Of a stretch of DNA of 15,453 nucleotides, positions 1 through 7,121 are shown piece by piece (positions within the stretch are counted from its first letter, which is position 1; each line of letters opens with the position of its first letter). The notes beneath the pieces are model-generated. The model ran no database searches. It had not been told where the DNA came from and was given only the letters and a program-made list of their open reading frames with translations. The stretch covers positions 15,466 through 30,918 of the forward strand of contig DEIJ01000147.1 in assembly GCA_002352365.1 (NCBI GenBank), given 5' to 3'. The position numbers and the translations under genes were made by a program. This stretch comes from Dehalococcoidia bacterium UBA2777. Its GTDB lineage: Bacteria; Chloroflexota; Dehalococcoidia; UBA2247; UBA2777.

Positions 1-25
1 AGAGATAGAGACAGAAAGGAGAAAT

Positions 26-1159
26 ATGAACCTTGATTTCACCGAAGAGCAGGAAATGCTCAGGACAATGGCTCGGGACTTTATTGACAAAGAGTGCCCG
101 AAGACGATGGTAAGGGAGCTAGAGGATGATCCCAAAGGTTACTTCCCCGAGATTTGGAGTAAGATGGCAGAGCTAGGCTGGATGGGTTTAATCATTCCTG
201 AGAAGTATGGTGGCACTGGTGGCAGTTTCATGGATCTGGTTGTTCTCCTTGAGGAAATAGGCCGTGGCTGTTTGCCTGGCCCCTTCTTCTCTACAGCGAT
301 CTTGAGCGCATTGCCTATCCTAGCTGCCGGCAGCGAGGAGCAAAAGCAAGATTTTTTGCCTAGGATAGCCAAGGGGCAAATAATTATGGCTCTGGCCCTG
401 ACCGAGCCCAGTGCCACATACGATGCGGCGGGAGTTTCCACCACCGCCCGGCTTGAAAAAGATGACTATGTCATTAATGGAACCAAACTCTTTATTCACG
501 ATGCCCATATTGCTGATTACCTCTTATGTGTGACGAGGACGAAGGGATGGTCACTTCCTGAACAAGGGATTACTCTCTTTTTGGTAGATGCCAAGACCCC
601 GGGGATAAAAATCACCCCCCTGCTCACCATTGCCGACGACAAGCAAAATGAGGTTATCTTGGAAAATGTGAGCGTGCCTCAGAAGAATATGATTGGAGAG
701 CTGCATCAGGGTTGGCCGGTTATAGCCAGACTCTTGGAACAGGCGACAATAGCCAAGTGTGCTGAGATGATCGGTGGTGCTGATTGGATTCTGGAGGCGT
801 GCATTGACTATGCCAAGGAGAGGGTGCAGTACGATCGACCTATCGGCAGCTTTGGGATGATTCAACGCTATATCGCTGATATGTGGACTGAGGTTGGTAT
901 TGCTAAGAGGCTCGCCTATTATACCACTTGGCTGGTAGAACAAGGGCTCCCTTGTGCCATGGAGGTGGCTATGACCAAGGCTTGGGTGAGCGATGTCTAT
1001 ATGCGTCAGGCGCGCATGGGGGTGCAAATTCACGGCGGGATCGGCACAACTCGCGACCATGATATGGGGCTGTATTACCGACGCGCTAGGCAGGTAACGC
1101 TCCTTTTCGGTGATGCCAATCTTCACCGGGAAGTGGTGGCTCAGGAAATGGGTTTATAG
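26..1159 (+). CDS. acyl-CoA dehydrogenase family protein (paralog 1 of a tandem pair)
   Basis: A 377-residue flavoprotein of the acyl-CoA dehydrogenase superfamily, close to the usual 380-residue length. The N-terminal helical domain is followed by the LTEPSA segment of the central beta domain, then the helical C-terminal domain with ERVQYDRPIGSF and the FAD-contact motif QIHGGIGT (about residues 334-341). Family members oxidise acyl-CoA thioesters at C2-C3 and pass electrons to ETF. The ATG follows AAGGAG at a normal distance. Oddity: aligning LLFGDANLHR with the medium-chain dehydrogenase YEGTSQIQR motif puts Phe361 where the catalytic Glu should be, and the isovaleryl-CoA dehydrogenase-type Glu position (segment QATIAKCAE) is Ala. 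It may be a non-catalytic or atypical subunit, possibly of a heteromer with its neighbour 12 bp downstream. Family is certain; substrate is unknown. Confidence 0.93.
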   Translation: MNLDFTEEQEMLRTMARDFIDKECPKTMVRELEDDPKGYFPEIWSKMAELGWMGLIIPEKYGGTGGSFMDLVVLLEEIGRGCLPGPFFSTAILSALPILAAGSEEQKQDFLPRIAKGQIIMALALTEPSATYDAAGVSTTARLEKDDYVINGTKLFIHDAHIADYLLCVTRTKGWSLPEQGITLFLVDAKTPGIKITPLLTIADDKQNEVILENVSVPQKNMIGELHQGWPVIARLLEQATIAKCAEMIGGADWILEACIDYAKERVQYDRPIGSFGMIQRYIADMWTEVGIAKRLAYYTTWLVEQGLPCAMEVAMTKAWVSDVYMRQARMGVQIHGGIGTTRDHDMGLYYRRARQVTLLFGDANLHREVVAQEMGL

Positions 1160-1171
1160 AAGGAGGCAAAT

Positions 1172-2305
1172 ATGGATTTCAGCCTTAGTGAAGCCCAGGA
1201 GATGCTCAGGACAATGGCTCGTGACTTCTTCATCACCGAATGCCCCAAGTCGTTGGTCAGGGAGATGGCCACGGACGAGAGAGGCTATCCCCCCGAGCTA
1301 TGGGGTAAGATGGCCGAGCTGGGATGGATGGGGTTGGTGTTTTCTGAGGAATACGGTGGTGGTGGAGGAACTTTTCTCGACCTGGCCGTGCTGCTGGAGG
1401 AAATGGGGCGAGCTTGCCTGCCCGGTCCCTTTTTCTCCACTGTCGTCTTGGCTGGGTTGACCATCCAAGAGGCAGGGAGTGAGCAGCAAAAGAAGGAATT
1501 TTTGCCCCAAATAGCTAAAGGGGGTTTGGTGGCTACTTTAGCTTTGACTGAGCCCAGCGCGAGATATACCCCCGAGGCCATCAGCGTGAAGGCGGGGGCT
1601 TCAGGAGAAGAATATATCATTGATGGCACCAAGCTGTTCGTCCCTGACGCTCATGTGGCTGATTATATAATATGTGTGGCTAGAACTAAGGAAAGTGTCC
1701 CAGCACGAGAAGGGATCACCTTATTTGGGGTAGATGCCAAGAGCCCAGGGTTAAGTTGCACTCCTCTTGTGACCATGGTGGGTGACAAGCAATGCGAGCT
1801 AGTCTTTGATAAGGTTCACCTTCCCAAGAAGAACATCCTCGGTGAGTTGGATCGCGGCTGGACATATATCGATAAGGTGTTGCAGCAGGCAGCCATAGCC
1901 AAGTGTGCTGAAATGGTAGGTGGTGCCCAACAGGTTTTGGAGATGACAGTAAGCTATGCAAAAGAAAGGGTACAATTTGGCCGTCCTATTGGCAGTTTCC
2001 AGGCTATCCAGCATCATTGTGCCAATATGGCCACCGATGTCGATGGCTGTAGATTTATCACCTATCAGGCAGCCTGGATGCTCTCTGAAGGATTGGCGTG
2101 CACCAGGGAAGTAGCTATGGCTAAGGCTTGGGTTAGTGATGCCTTCAGAATGGTTAGTGTCTTGGGGCAGCAAGTTCACGGTGGCGTTGGTTTTATCGAA
2201 GACCACGATATGCCGTTATATTTTAAGCGGGCTAAGGCCTGGGAGCTTGCCTTTGGTGATGCCGATTTCCATCGGGAGAAAGTAGCTCAAGAATTGGGCC
2301 TGTAA
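1172..2305 (+). CDS. acyl-CoA dehydrogenase family protein (paralog 2 of a tandem pair)
   Basis: Also 377 residues and clearly a duplicate of the preceding gene: 61 of the first 90 residues are identical by hand count, and the DNA is nearly identical around QEMLRTMARD. It has the same architecture: helical N domain, LTEPSA, ERVQFGRPIGSFQAIQ, QVHGGVG, and a terminal LAFGDADFHR. Phe361 again occupies the medium-chain-type catalytic Glu position, and Ala the isovaleryl-type one. The start ATG has an excellent AGAAGGAGG ribosome site in the 12-bp gap. Actinobacterial steroid-degrading acyl-CoA dehydrogenases are known to work as heterotetramers of two adjacent, diverged genes, so a similar heteromer is a reasonable inference here. 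The substrate cannot be read from the sequence, and no CoA ligase, thiolase or ETF gene is in the window to help. Confidence 0.93.
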   Translation: MDFSLSEAQEMLRTMARDFFITECPKSLVREMATDERGYPPELWGKMAELGWMGLVFSEEYGGGGGTFLDLAVLLEEMGRACLPGPFFSTVVLAGLTIQEAGSEQQKKEFLPQIAKGGLVATLALTEPSARYTPEAISVKAGASGEEYIIDGTKLFVPDAHVADYIICVARTKESVPAREGITLFGVDAKSPGLSCTPLVTMVGDKQCELVFDKVHLPKKNILGELDRGWTYIDKVLQQAAIAKCAEMVGGAQQVLEMTVSYAKERVQFGRPIGSFQAIQHHCANMATDVDGCRFITYQAAWMLSEGLACTREVAMAKAWVSDAFRMVSVLGQQVHGGVGFIEDHDMPLYFKRAKAWELAFGDADFHREKVAQELGL

Positions 2306-2324
2306 ACTAACCCCAAAAAGAAAA

Positions 2325-2666
2325 ATGGCCGAGAGATGCATCTTTTGTCGCATTGTGGCTGGTGAAGTACCTGCTAGTTTCCTCCACCAGGATGAAGAAG
2401 TCATTGCCTTCCGAGATATTGAGCCCCAGGCGCCAACGCACATACTGGTCGTGCCTAAGGCACATATACCCTCCATTGGTGAACTGGGGCAAAGTGAGCT
2501 TATCGGCCGTCTAATCCAGGTAGCTAACCAAGTGGCCCAAAAAGAAGGGATTGCCAAAGCCGGCTATCGCTTAGTGATAAACTGTGGTCGGGAGGGGGGG
2601 CAAGTTGTGCCCCATCTCCACCTTCACCTACTTGGCGGCAGGAAATTATCAGGATCTTTAGGCTAA
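2325..2666 (+). CDS. HIT family protein (HINT/PKCI-like purine nucleotide phosphoramidase)
   Basis: A 113-residue histidine-triad protein. The HIT motif is H97-L-H99-L-H101-L-L near the C terminus, preceded by CIFCRIVAGEVP (Cys5 and Cys8, the N-terminal cysteine pair found in many HINT proteins), FRDIEPQAPTHILVVPK and GYRLVINCGREGGQ. HINT proteins hydrolyse AMP-lysine or aminoacyl-adenylate phosphoramidates in the cytosol. Length is typical. The ATG lies 19 bp after the second acyl-CoA dehydrogenase gene, with only a weak purine-rich ribosome site (AAAAAGAAAA), so translational coupling is likely. miaA starts 8 bp after its stop. The G7 run within codons 91-93 is a minor homopolymer. Confidence 0.92.
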   Translation: MAERCIFCRIVAGEVPASFLHQDEEVIAFRDIEPQAPTHILVVPKAHIPSIGELGQSELIGRLIQVANQVAQKEGIAKAGYRLVINCGREGGQVVPHLHLHLLGGRKLSGSLG

Positions 2667-2674
2667 AAAACTAA

Positions 2675-3577
2675 TTGGAACCGTTTATCGCTATTGTTGG
2701 GCCTACCGCGGTAGGAAAGAGCAAGCTTGCCTTCCAGCTTGCCTATACCTTTGACGGTGAGATTGTCAGCGCTGATAGCCGCCAAGTTTACCGCTATATG
2801 GATATTGGCACCGCGAAGCCTAGCCCCGAGCTGCGTGCCATTGTGCCTCACCATGTTATCGATATAGTCGATCCTGACCAGCCCCTTAACCTTGCCTTCT
2901 ATCAGCAGCTAGCCTGTGAGGCTATTGATGATATCCAGCGCCGGGGTAAATTAGCTATCCTGGTGGGCGGCAGCGGCCTCTATGCCTGGTCGGTGATTGA
3001 AGGATGGCAAATCCCCAATGTTCCCCCTCAGGCTGAAACTAGACGGCAATTAGAGCAGCAGGCAGCAAAAGAAGGACCCATAGCACTTTATAGACAACTT
3101 CAACGGGCTGCCCCACTGACAGCTTCGAGAATAGATCCTCATAATATACGTCGCCTGATCCGAGCCCTGGAGATTGCCCGAGCCGGCGTGCCTCACTCGG
3201 AGCTGGGGCAAAAAAAACCTCCACCTTTTCCAATTCTTGTTATTGGTCTTACCACAACTAGGGAAGAATTGTATAAAATGATCGATTCACGGGTGGATGA
3301 AATGATAAACTACGGGTTAGTGGCAGAAACGCAAAGCCTGGTGGAAAAAGGTTATGGCTTTGATCTCCCAGCTATGTCCGGCTTGGGTTATAAGCAAATT
3401 GGCTTGTATCTTCAAGGAAAGATAGATTTGCCCGCGGCTATCCAGCGAATTAAGTTTGAAACTCATCGCTTCGCTCGGCACCAATATGCTTGGTTTCGCC
3501 TCCGGGATAAGCGAATAAGCTGGTTTGATACCGAGGAGGTTATTGAAAGGTTGGTATTAGCTCACCAGAATCTGTGA
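2675..3577 (+). CDS. miaA: tRNA dimethylallyltransferase MiaA
   Basis: Transfers a dimethylallyl group from DMAPP to N6 of A37 in tRNAs that read UNN codons. The 300 residues are the usual length. Visible motifs are the P-loop GPTAVGKS (9-16), SADSRQVYRYMDIGTAKP (32-49, with the catalytic Asp34), GGSGLY (98-103, Ser where many homologs have Thr), RRLIRALEI and SGLGYKQIG. The start is TTG, directly giving MEPFIAIVGPTAVGKS. No convincing Shine-Dalgarno is seen, but the upstream HIT stop is 8 bp away, so reinitiation is plausible. Its last 21 bp overlap the 3' end of the convergent sbcC-like gene. Confidence 0.97.
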   Translation: MEPFIAIVGPTAVGKSKLAFQLAYTFDGEIVSADSRQVYRYMDIGTAKPSPELRAIVPHHVIDIVDPDQPLNLAFYQQLACEAIDDIQRRGKLAILVGGSGLYAWSVIEGWQIPNVPPQAETRRQLEQQAAKEGPIALYRQLQRAAPLTASRIDPHNIRRLIRALEIARAGVPHSELGQKKPPPFPILVIGLTTTREELYKMIDSRVDEMINYGLVAETQSLVEKGYGFDLPAMSGLGYKQIGLYLQGKIDLPAAIQRIKFETHRFARHQYAWFRLRDKRISWFDTEEVIERLVLAHQNL

Positions 3578-6121
3578 GCCCGTGGTGGTCTTAGTGACCT
3601 CAATGCGCGCTGGGAAGGCATCCTTAAGCTCTTCAAGATGAGTGATTACAATCACTTTCTCAAAGTCATCCCCGATGGAGTTTATCGCCTCAACAAGTTT
3701 TCCCAGGCTGCTTTGGTCTTGAGTGCCAAAGCCCTCATCAATGATTAAAGTAGGCAAGGGGGCCCCAGCTCTCCTTGCCAACAGCTTCGATAGAGCAATG
3801 CGCAGGGCTAAATTGATGCGAAAAGCTTCCCCCCCGCTATACATCTCATAACTTCGCCTACCCAATTCATCGGAGATGTTTATATCTAAGGTTTCAATTA
3901 TTTCCCCCTTCTTGCTCTCCCGTTGAGTTTCAATCCTCACCTGCATCCTGTTGTCAGTCATTCGCCCCAGCAGCGAATTTGCCTCTGCCTCAATTTCAGG
4001 CAGGGCTGATTCAATGATGAACGCCTGGATCCCCTTCCTGCCAAATGCCTCGGCCAGCTCCTGGTAGATTTCTTCCTCCCGCAAAGCCTGCTCGAGAGAC
4101 TCGGCTTTTGCCTTCTTCATCCTTTCCACATAGACACAATAGTCGAGCTTTTGTTGCACCGCTCCCAACTTTCTTTGCCCCTCGGCTTGCTGATGTTGCC
4201 ATAGACTGTAGGTTTGTTCCACCTCTCTCAATCTATCGGTTAGCTCGGGAAGGGCAACAACCTCTGACGAAAGGCGGATTAACTTTTGCTCATCACCTTC
4301 TAAATTGGCCTGCGTGCGGCGTAAATTTTCCTTAGCCTCGGCAAGTTTTACCCTTTCCACAGGGAGGGATCTCTCGGCTTCCTCAAGTATTCGCCATAAC
4401 CCGGCATATTTCTCCAGTGAGGCTACAAGCTGCTGCAGCTGTTGGTGTCTTTGGGGAACGTATGCCAGCCTGCCCAACTGCTGCTCCACATCAAAAAGTG
4501 CTATCCGCATATCTTGGGCAAAGTCCTCCTTGGTTACCTTCCCCACAAGTTCAGCAAGGTGCCTTTTTTCCTTCTCCAACTTCTCTGCTGCCTCTTGGGC
4601 CTCGCCGATTTCTTTCTCTAGGGTTGCTGTCCTCCTTTGCCAGGCCACCTGCTTACTATTTATTTCCAGCTCTAACTGGGTGTTTTTCTCAACAAGCTGC
4701 CGATGCCCCCTTCCCTTCTGGGTTACTTCTACCTCGTTTTGCGCTTGGCTATCCAATTTGCTCTTCAATCCCAGTTTGTACTTTTGTTCAATTCGCTCTC
4801 TTCCCTCCACTCCCAATTCTGTTTCACATAACGGGCAGTTGACATCGCCTTGCCTAAGCAGAGCAAGTTTGTTCTCCAGTTCCTTTATCTCTTGGGCTAA
4901 CTGGGTGTGGGCAGATTTCGACTGTTGAATATGGAAGGCTAACTCTTGAGCTTGCTGCTTGCTTCCCTCCAGCTCCTTTTCTTGTTGACCAATCTCGCTG
5001 AGCCTGGTTTGTAATTGGGCTAACTCCCCCTCAAGGCTGGCTTTCTTTTGAGACTTAGCTTCCAGCTCGTTGACTTTACTTTGCACCACTTTTTGCTCGG
5101 CGGCGAGTTCCGCTTTAGACTTCTCTATGGTCTTTTCCAAATCAGCTTTGCGCTCGGTAAGGCTGAGCAATGCTCTCAGTTTCAGATTTAACTCTTCGGC
5201 CTCTTTTTTCATCTGCTCTAGTTTGAAATAACCTTGCTCAACTTGTGAGTGTGAGCTGAGCACCTGCTCATATTCCCCCACCTTAGCCTTATGCTCAGCA
5301 ACTGACGAGTGCCAGAAGTTGCTCTCTCTTTGTTCTTGCTCGCATATCTGGGCTAACTCAGCCCGCTTCTCCTGTTTGAATTCTAAGCCTCTCTTAGCAT
5401 CTCGCAGGGCAATAACTTGACCCTCCCAGTGGCTAACTTGCTGAGCTAGTTCGCCGAGCGCTTTGCTTACCTCGCTGAGTTCAGCCTGATATTCTCCCCT
5501 TCGCTCAATTTCCCGCCCCATCTCCTTGATCGCACTATCGAGTTCTTTTATCCTTTGTTGCCTCTGTTTAGCCTGGTTTTTGGCCTCCTCGGCAAGCTCA
5601 TCATAAACTGAAAGCCCCAAGATATTGGCTAAGACCTTCTTTCGTTCGCCAGGGGGCTTGATGGTAAACTCATCGGCGTGACCTTGGCGCAAAAAGGTGC
5701 TGTTTACGAAGGTAGGGTAATCCATGTGTAAGATATGGATAATCCTCTGCTGGGTCTCCCCAAGGCTATTGCCGCTGATTGACTGAAAGCCCTCTGAGGT
5801 GGCTAGTTGGAGTTCTAAAACCACTTGGCCGGGGTGTCCGGGTCGGGATTTGGTTCGCTTGCGCAGCACCCGATAGTGATTTGCCCCGGCAGCAAACTCA
5901 AACTCTACCTCCATCTCTTTCTGCCCCAGATGGATAAGCTCATCATCACTTTTAGCCCTAGTCTTCCCCCACAGTGCCCAGGTGATAGCATCGACTAGGG
6001 CTGATTTGCCATTGCCGTTATCGCCGCAAAGGCAAGCGAGATGAATGGCATCAAAATGCAGCGGGGATACATTATCTCGATAGCACATGAAATTGCGCAT
6101 AGCGAGTTTGATGGGAATCAC
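3557..6121 (-). CDS. sbcC: SbcC/Rad50-type SMC-like ATPase of the DNA double-strand-break nuclease complex
   Basis: 854 residues with the full Rad50/SbcC layout. The N-terminal ABC half has Walker A GDNGNGKSA (33-41) and a Q-loop in NSTFLRQGHADEF. Two long Glu/Gln/Lys-rich coiled-coil arms flank a zinc hook CPLC (429-432), almost exactly at the middle. The C-terminal half has the signature SGGEAFRINLALRIALS (from 762) and Walker B TLIIDEGFG (Asp795, Glu796). It is closer in size to archaeal Rad50 than to the 1,048-residue E. coli SbcC. The start is GTG (MIPIKLAMRNFMCYRDN) with TAGGGGGT just upstream. The complex processes hairpins and blocked DNA ends, but needs SbcD/Mre11, which is not next to it here. 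Its 3' end overlaps miaA convergently by 21 bp. Confidence 0.95.
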   Translation of the reverse strand: MIPIKLAMRNFMCYRDNVSPLHFDAIHLACLCGDNGNGKSALVDAITWALWGKTRAKSDDELIHLGQKEMEVEFEFAAGANHYRVLRKRTKSRPGHPGQVVLELQLATSEGFQSISGNSLGETQQRIIHILHMDYPTFVNSTFLRQGHADEFTIKPPGERKKVLANILGLSVYDELAEEAKNQAKQRQQRIKELDSAIKEMGREIERRGEYQAELSEVSKALGELAQQVSHWEGQVIALRDAKRGLEFKQEKRAELAQICEQEQRESNFWHSSVAEHKAKVGEYEQVLSSHSQVEQGYFKLEQMKKEAEELNLKLRALLSLTERKADLEKTIEKSKAELAAEQKVVQSKVNELEAKSQKKASLEGELAQLQTRLSEIGQQEKELEGSKQQAQELAFHIQQSKSAHTQLAQEIKELENKLALLRQGDVNCPLCETELGVEGRERIEQKYKLGLKSKLDSQAQNEVEVTQKGRGHRQLVEKNTQLELEINSKQVAWQRRTATLEKEIGEAQEAAEKLEKEKRHLAELVGKVTKEDFAQDMRIALFDVEQQLGRLAYVPQRHQQLQQLVASLEKYAGLWRILEEAERSLPVERVKLAEAKENLRRTQANLEGDEQKLIRLSSEVVALPELTDRLREVEQTYSLWQHQQAEGQRKLGAVQQKLDYCVYVERMKKAKAESLEQALREEEIYQELAEAFGRKGIQAFIIESALPEIEAEANSLLGRMTDNRMQVRIETQRESKKGEIIETLDINISDELGRRSYEMYSGGEAFRINLALRIALSKLLARRAGAPLPTLIIDEGFGTQDQSSLGKLVEAINSIGDDFEKVIVITHLEELKDAFPARIEVTKTTTGSQILVS

Positions 6122-6160
6122 CTTCTACCCCCTAAATTGGCCGGGATAAACTTGATCTTA

Positions 6161-6189
6161 ATTCTACCCAGCCACCCTGAGAAAAGCAA
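6161..6189 (-). promoter_or_regulatory. putative sigma70-type promoter of sbcC
   Basis: On the minus strand, TTGCTT (plus coordinates 6189-6184) and TAGAAT (6166-6161) are separated by exactly 17 nt. A start near 6154 would give a leader of about 33 nt before the GTG at 6121. Read by eye from consensus matches only. Confidence 0.5.
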
Positions 6190-6286
6190 AGGGGGGGAAT
6201 GTGTCGCTAATGTACGGACGAGCGCCTTGACCAGCGCTGCCAGATAGAGCACAGTATAATAAGTTCTGGGACAGTTCATTAACGTT

Positions 6287-6316
6287 TTGCAACAACATGT
6301 GGCAGCGAGATAAAAT
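6287..6316 (+). promoter_or_regulatory. putative promoter of the DUF4430-like gene
   Basis: TTGCAA (6287-6292) and TAAAAT (6311-6316) are spaced by 18 nt and followed by a leader of about 70 nt. The leader holds a perfect inverted repeat, TCAAGG-CA-CCTTGA (6335-6348), which could be an operator. No other -35/-10 pair in this gap has acceptable spacing. Confidence 0.45.
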
Positions 6317-6390
6317 AGAAGAGTTGGATACGGATCAAGGCACCTTGACTCACAGGGTGCGGTCACTGAGCCGAAACAGGAGGTGAAACA

Positions 6391-6861
6391 GTGAGAAAGA
6401 TAATGGCTATGGCGCTTTGTCTAAGCTTATTATGGCTGCCCGGCATGGCTTCTGCCCAAGTAGTTACCCTCGACGATAATGTGACTTTGGTTCCACAAGG
6501 AGGGGCCAGGTCATGGACCGGAAAGGTAGTAGTTGAAGACCCAGATGAAGAAACCATTTGGGAAGGGGTGATAAGCTTTAGCGATTCAACCGTTATTGAC
6601 GATGATGGTGATGAGCACTATTTCTCCTTCCCCACTGCTCTGGGAGCTCTAGATGAGGCTTCTAAGGCAGGCGGCTTCACCTATGAAGTGGAGGACACAG
6701 TGCATGGATTATGGGTAGATTCGATAGCCGGGTATGAGAATTGGGGGTCGTCGGGATGGATGTATAAGGTGGATGATGAAATGCCCGCTGTCAGCGCTGA
6801 TGAGTTTGAACTGGTAGATGGCATAGACAGCGAGGTAAAGTGGTACTGGGCCAGTATGTAG
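6391..6861 (+). CDS. small secreted acidic protein with a DUF4430 (transcobalamin C-terminal-like) domain
   Basis: 156 residues with a classical Sec signal peptide: MRK, a hydrophobic core, then ASA|Q with cleavage predicted after Ala22. The mature protein is strongly acidic. Its second half (TALGALDEASKAGG..., GLWVDSIAGYENW, GWMYKVDDEMP, ADEFELVDG, VKWYW) matches the DUF4430 pattern as I remember it, a domain related to the beta domain of transcobalamin and intrinsic factor. The start is GTG with an excellent AGGAGGTG site (6378-6385). The gene sits 50 bp before a cobalamin riboswitch and the BtuFCD genes, which suggests a cell-surface cobamide-capture role; that role is inference. No terminator separates it from the riboswitch, so readthrough is possible. 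The first half has no family I recognise. Confidence 0.8.
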   Translation: MRKIMAMALCLSLLWLPGMASAQVVTLDDNVTLVPQGGARSWTGKVVVEDPDEETIWEGVISFSDSTVIDDDGDEHYFSFPTALGALDEASKAGGFTYEVEDTVHGLWVDSIAGYENWGSSGWMYKVDDEMPAVSADEFELVDGIDSEVKWYWASM

Positions 6862-6879
6862 CAATGTTAAGATAATAGA

Positions 6880-6888
6880 TGTTATAAT
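6880..6888 (+). promoter_or_regulatory. extended -10 promoter of the btu operon
   Basis: TGT followed directly by TATAAT (6883-6888) fits the extended -10 form TGnTATAAT. No good -35 is seen 17 nt upstream, as is normal for extended -10 promoters. Transcription would start near 6895, shortly before the riboswitch aptamer. Confidence 0.55.
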
Positions 6889-6910
6889 ATTCTTGGAAAA
6901 GGAATAACTA

Positions 6911-7030
6911 CAGAGGTGCCCGGCGTGAGCTTGGGCTTAAATGGAAGGCAATCCGGTGCAGGTCCGGAGCGGTTCTCCTGCCACTGTAACTGATAGATAA
7001 AAATATCGGGAGCCAGGACGCCAGCCTCTT
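6911..7030 (+). promoter_or_regulatory. cobalamin riboswitch aptamer
   Basis: The conserved elements are in the expected order. GAGGTGCC (6913-6920) opens the aptamer; ATGGAAGGCAATCCGGTGCA and GGTCCGGAGCGG follow; CTGCCACTGTAAC (6978-6990) is the conserved core; and the B12 box reads AGCCAGGACGCCAGCC (7011-7026). The P1 ends AGAGG (6912-6916) and CCTCT (7025-7029) pair. The element senses adenosylcobalamin or related cobamides and here controls the BtuFCD-type import genes downstream. Confidence 0.93.
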
Positions 7031-7062
7031 AAATTATCCCGATCGCCTTCGTGGAGAGGGGA

Positions 7063-7119
7063 GGGATTTAATTTTGGGTCGAATTGTAAAATCCCCTCGC
7101 CTTTAAGGTGAGGGGATTT
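7063..7119 (+). terminator. riboswitch expression platform: terminator/RBS-occluding hairpin with alternative antiterminator
   Basis: Positions 7089-7101 pair with 7107-7119 in a 13-bp stem (one G-U) around the loop TTTAA, followed by a short, impure T-run (TTTGTTTG). GGGATTT at 7063-7069 is complementary to 7089-7095 and could form a competing antiterminator. The 3' arm contains GGTGAGGGG, positioned as a Shine-Dalgarno for a TTG at 7122. The hairpin could therefore block translation as well as transcription. Confidence 0.75.
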
Positions 7120-7121
7120 GT

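Noticed and set aside
551..1126. 191-residue open frame on the minus strand
   Set aside because: Antisense shadow of the first acyl-CoA dehydrogenase, with no family resemblance and no ribosome site.
4305..4928. 207-residue open frame on the plus strand
   Set aside because: Antisense to the sbcC coiled coil; its Ser/Cys/Phe-rich composition is the mirror of Glu/Lys/Gln codons.
6227..6260. TTGACC and TATAAT as a promoter
   Set aside because: Good boxes, but the spacer is 22 nt, too long for sigma70; the pair at 6287-6316 is better spaced.
6118..6366. 82-residue minus-strand frame upstream of sbcC as a possible sbcD remnant
   Set aside because: The sequence has no metallophosphoesterase motifs, and it overlaps the predicted promoters and leader.
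6320..6390. A second cobalamin riboswitch before the DUF4430-like gene
   Set aside because: GGTCACTGAG superficially recalls the conserved core, but there is no B12 box and no room for the aptamer.
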